A stretch of DNA of 44,962 nucleotides, taken from Brumimicrobium sp033722555. Its GTDB lineage: Bacteria; Bacteroidota; Bacteroidia; Flavobacteriales_D; Crocinitomicaceae. A program made the translations under genes and the position numbers. Below the pieces are notes generated by a model. That model did no database searches, had not been told where the DNA came from, and saw only the letters and a list, made by a program, of their open reading frames with translations. The stretch covers positions 1-44,962 of the forward strand of contig JAWVYS010000027.1 of NCBI GenBank assembly GCA_033722555.1, in the 5' to 3' direction. This document shows, piece by piece, positions 42,581-44,962 of this stretch (the first letter of the stretch is position 1; each line of letters begins with the position of its first letter).

Positions 42581-43585
42581 ATGAAGAAAAGAAGAACATT
42601 TTTTAGCTTAACATTAATAATGTTTGTTTTGTTTTCATGCACCGACAACCCTTTGGACGTAAAAATAGACCACATTGGGGTAACTGTTGATTATGTTAAC
42701 GTTGATAGTATGTATAGAGATGCGGGGCTTCAGGAAGTTGAGATAAGGCACGAAAAACTTCAGCAAGAACTGGACTTTCTGTATTTGTATGAATTGGGTC
42801 AAAACGTTCGAAAATTCCCAGATTCGGTTCTACCGGAGGATATTCGTAATTTTTATCAAAGCGAGTACATACAACGTTTGGAAGAGGCCAAAAAATCTCT
42901 ATTTGCATCACTGAATCCATCCAAAAACAAACTGACTCAAGGATTTCGTTACCTGAGGTTTCATTTTCCGGACTCACCTGTACCGTATCACATTTTTTAC
43001 ATAAATAAACTCTTCAGTCCCGTACACTGCTCCGATTCCAGTATTTCTGTCGGGCTTGAAAATTATTTAAATCCGGATCATCCCATCATAAAGGAAATTC
43101 CCAGTAATAAATTGTTTGAATGGCAAAAGGAGTCGATGCAGTTTGAATTTCTTGAAAGAGATGTTCTGTTGCAATGGATCCAAGCGCATTTATTTGAAGA
43201 AAATGACGGGAATCTTGCACAACATATTGTACAAGCAGGAAAGTTACTTTATGTTCTTAATGCCACACTTCCGAATGAAGAGGAGCGGATTATTTTACGT
43301 TATGGTCATCAGGACCTCATCTGGGCTGAAAAGAATGAAAAACAAGTCTGGGACTATCTGGTCAAGGAGCAGTTATTGTTTCAAAACAATGACCGCGATA
43401 AGGCAAACTTTTTGAATGCCGGTCCCAAAACCGTAGGCTTACCCGATGAAGCTCCTGACAGACTTGGACAATTTCTGGGATATAAAATGGTAAAAGGTTA
43501 TATGACGAAAAACAAAGAAGTATCTTTGCAGGAACTTCTTAAAACCGAATATAACCGGATTTTACAAACTTACGAGATAGACTGA
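42581..43585 (+). CDS. gldB: Gliding motility lipoprotein GldB
   Basis: The 334-residue protein has a lipoprotein signal (VLFSC, Cys20) and the length, order and features of GldB: RFHFPDSPVPYHIFYINKLFSP, then SISVGLENYLNPDHPIIKEIP, and a C-terminal GPKTVGLPDEAPDRLGQFLGYKMVKGYM. GldB is required for gliding and for stability of T9SS components in Flavobacterium. It is followed 3 bases later by gldC and preceded by nadE and the barrel gene on the opposite strand, which strengthens the call. Confidence 0.92.
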   Translation: MKKRRTFFSLTLIMFVLFSCTDNPLDVKIDHIGVTVDYVNVDSMYRDAGLQEVEIRHEKLQQELDFLYLYELGQNVRKFPDSVLPEDIRNFYQSEYIQRLEEAKKSLFASLNPSKNKLTQGFRYLRFHFPDSPVPYHIFYINKLFSPVHCSDSSISVGLENYLNPDHPIIKEIPSNKLFEWQKESMQFEFLERDVLLQWIQAHLFEENDGNLAQHIVQAGKLLYVLNATLPNEEERIILRYGHQDLIWAEKNEKQVWDYLVKEQLLFQNNDRDKANFLNAGPKTVGLPDEAPDRLGQFLGYKMVKGYMTKNKEVSLQELLKTEYNRILQTYEID

Positions 43586-43588
43586 ATT

Positions 43589-43939
43589 ATGAGTGAAGAT
43601 AAAATAACCAAAACATCACGTATCGAGATAAAGGTAGGAACAAATGAGAACAACGTTCCGGTGCGAATGATGTGGTCTGCGGAGGATGGCGATATTAATT
43701 CAGCTGAAGCCTCGGCCATGCTACTGTCCTTATGGGATCCTAAGGAAAAGAACACAATGAAAATTGATCTCTGGACAAAAGACCTCACAATTGAAGAGAT
43801 GAAGCAGTTTTTTCACCAGACCCTCCTTACCATGGCAGACACTTTCGAAAGAGCGACCGGTGAAAAAAATATTACGGAAGATCTCAGGGATTACTGCTTT
43901 CACTTCGCAGACAAAATGGACGTACTTCCGGAAAAATAA
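43589..43939 (+). CDS. gldC: Gliding motility protein GldC
   Basis: This 116-residue soluble protein has no signal peptide. It begins with TSRIEIKVGTNENNVPVRMMWSAEDGD, followed by AEASAMLLSLWDPKEKNTMKIDLWTKDLTIEEMKQFFHQTL, both features of GldC. In Flavobacterium gldC forms an operon with gldB and its loss partly reduces motility. It is 3 bases after gldB. After it come about 95 bases of AT-rich sequence before the TetR-like gene. Confidence 0.94.
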   Translation: MSEDKITKTSRIEIKVGTNENNVPVRMMWSAEDGDINSAEASAMLLSLWDPKEKNTMKIDLWTKDLTIEEMKQFFHQTLLTMADTFERATGEKNITEDLRDYCFHFADKMDVLPEK

Positions 43940-43969
43940 AGAATCACTTTATTTAGGTTTTTTTAAGAA

Positions 43970-44021
43970 TTTAGTTTGTATTCTCGCAGACTAAACCTTC
44001 TTTGACTGACGTTTGTTTAGT
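43970..44021. promoter_or_regulatory. Possible operator: three TTTAGT/ACTAAA half-sites
   Basis: TTTAGT (43970-43975), ACTAAAC (43990-43996) and GTTTAGT (44015-44021) alternate in orientation in the 97-base region before the TetR-like gene. They could form two inverted repeats read by that regulator. The spacing (14 and 18 bases) is wider than in many TetR operators, so this is tentative. Confidence 0.25.
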
Positions 44022-44036
44022 TAAAAACGTCGCGCT

Positions 44037-44672
44037 GTGAAAAAAGAAGAAAGCATCATAAAGCAGTATCTGGAATTTGAACTTTTAGAAGGAAGAGAAC
44101 CTCATTCCGTATTTGAATTCTGCAAAAAGTACAACCACAAGGAAACTACATTCTACAAATACTTCAATAGCCTGAAGCAGATCAGAAAAAGTTTCCTGGA
44201 AAGGAAAATCTCAGAGGTACTTAAAACACTGGATGAAGATCCGAATTACGACGATTTCTCGGCAAATGAAAAAGCACTTGCTTTGTTTTTCACACTTTTT
44301 GAATCATTTCTTGAGCATCGCTCCTACCTTATCGCTCGTTACGGCAAGGTGAAAAACCCTCAGGCATTAACCGGGGACTGGGAACTCTTTTTCGAGCGAT
44401 TTGATTCAAGAATGGAAAGCATACTTGCTGAGGCTAAAAATAACGAAGAGATACAAGACAGACCTTTGGTAGGAAATTATTACTCTAAAAGTTTCAAACT
44501 CGTTTTCCTATATGTTTTTCGCGTATGGATCAATGATGAATCCGATGATTTCCAAACTACTGATGCGGCGATCGAAAAAAGTGTAAACCTTGCCTTTGAA
44601 TTTTTCGGGCATAGTCCGTTAGATTCATTGCTCGACTTCGGCAAATTCGCTTTGAAAACTAAGGTTGTTTAA
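44037..44672 (+). CDS. TetR/AcrR-like transcriptional regulator
   Basis: This 211-residue all-helical protein starts with GTG; no in-frame ATG precedes the first helix. Residues about 10-50 form a helix-turn-helix resembling TetR N-termini (FEFCKKYNHKETTFYKYFNSLKQI, where TFYKYF is the classic recognition-helix ending). The C-terminal part (about 70-211) is helical and lacks known ligand residues, as in the divergent TetR C-terminal families. It is 1 base before the start of an AarF/ABC1 kinase gene, so the two are probably cotranscribed and the regulator may control that operon. Confidence 0.75.
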   Translation: MKKEESIIKQYLEFELLEGREPHSVFEFCKKYNHKETTFYKYFNSLKQIRKSFLERKISEVLKTLDEDPNYDDFSANEKALALFFTLFESFLEHRSYLIARYGKVKNPQALTGDWELFFERFDSRMESILAEAKNNEEIQDRPLVGNYYSKSFKLVFLYVFRVWINDESDDFQTTDAAIEKSVNLAFEFFGHSPLDSLLDFGKFALKTKVV

Positions 44673-44673
44673 A

Positions 44674-44962
44674 ATGGATAAAAAAAATCAAAAGAGCATA
44701 CCTACTTCAAAAGTTCGGCGAGCAGCAAAAATTGTAGGAACAGGGGCAAAAGTTGGCGGAAACTATATCAAGTACTATTCAAAAAAGACATTTCAGAAAG
44801 ACCTCTCAAGGGATGAACTTCACAAGGCAAACGCTGAGGATATATATGAAGCGCTGAGCGAACTTAAAGGAAGTGCGCTCAAGGTTGCACAAATGATGAG
44901 CATGGACGAGAACGTTCTGCCCACGGCATATCAGGACAAGTTCGCAATGGCCCAGTATAAGG
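44674..44962 (+). CDS. AarF/ABC1/UbiB-family kinase-like protein, N-terminal fragment (cut by window edge)
   Basis: The ATG at 44674 begins an open frame that runs off the right edge; 96 codons are visible. After a basic N-terminus (KVRRAAKIVGTGAKVGGNYIKYY) the sequence ELKGSALKVAQMMSMDENVLP corresponds to the KxGQ region unique to ABC1/UbiB kinases, here with Ala before Gln, and is followed by AYQDKFAMAQ. Family members are atypical kinases linked to quinone or other lipid metabolism at membranes. It is directly behind the TetR-like gene. The kinase core is outside the window. Confidence 0.85.
   Translation, partial: MDKKNQKSIPTSKVRRAAKIVGTGAKVGGNYIKYYSKKTFQKDLSRDELHKANAEDIYEALSELKGSALKVAQMMSMDENVLPTAYQDKFAMAQYK

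Noticed and set aside
1..44962. Mobile elements, CRISPR arrays, tRNA or rRNA genes
   Set aside because: Read through for transposase or integrase genes, spaced direct repeats and cloverleaf-type sequences; none was convincing.

Overview
The window is about 45 kb of moderately AT-rich bacterial chromosome from a member of the Bacteroidota, probably a gliding or marine Flavobacteriales/Cytophagales-type organism. The support is gldB-gldC next to nadE, a uppS-bamA-ompH-ompH-murI run, a detached atpD-atpC pair, TonB receptors with carboxypeptidase-regulatory N-termini, a type IX secretion (T9SS)-like C-terminal domain, a HYC_CC_PP-type protein, and many TAnnTTTG boxes (the Bacteroidota -7 promoter element) before genes. 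Genus cannot be fixed from the sequence. Genes are tightly packed: no gene-free stretch exceeds 300 bases (the longest, about 230 bases, is 20675-20906). I see no tRNA, rRNA, CRISPR array, transposase or prophage gene.

Layout. 1-1654: edge of an RluA-type pseudouridine synthase, then a flavin reductase-like protein and a DUF3127 OB-fold protein with an SSB-like acidic tail. 1653-8025: NamZ-type muramidase lipoprotein, an FtsX/LolC-type permease with an extra domain, LhgO, an unknown protein and an AtoE-type fatty-acid transporter. 8057-11524: a UPF0104/glycosyltransferase pair, ruvC, a HIT hydrolase and greA. 11612-20674: a three-gene, minus-strand outer-membrane locus (TonB receptor, 1399-aa secreted protein with a T9SS-like C-terminus, PorV/PorQ-like barrel). 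20907-26657: envelope-biogenesis operon uppS-bamA-ompH-ompH, a terminator, then murI and gamma-carbonic anhydrase. 26787-28595: atpD-atpC. 28742-32636: probable metal-handling operon (HYC_CC_PP protein, TonB receptor, TerC, HMA lipoprotein). 32789-41715: Nfu-type Fe-S protein, LptF/G permease, tgt, glycosyltransferase plus ECF sigma factor, rsmG, a small secreted protein, gmhA, comM and nadE. 41719-44962: outer-membrane barrel, gldB, gldC, a TetR-like regulator and the start of an AarF/ABC1 kinase.

Together the genes are mainly core housekeeping plus cell-envelope construction (barrel assembly, LPS/lipoprotein export, peptidoglycan precursors and recycling, heptose synthesis) and T9SS/gliding functions. 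The least explained parts are the 9-kb TonB/1399-aa/PorV-like locus, the HYC_CC_PP-TonB-TerC-HMA operon, the DUF3127 protein with its SSB-like tip, and the extra domain inside the FtsX-type permease. All identifications come from reading motifs and remembered families; no searches were run.
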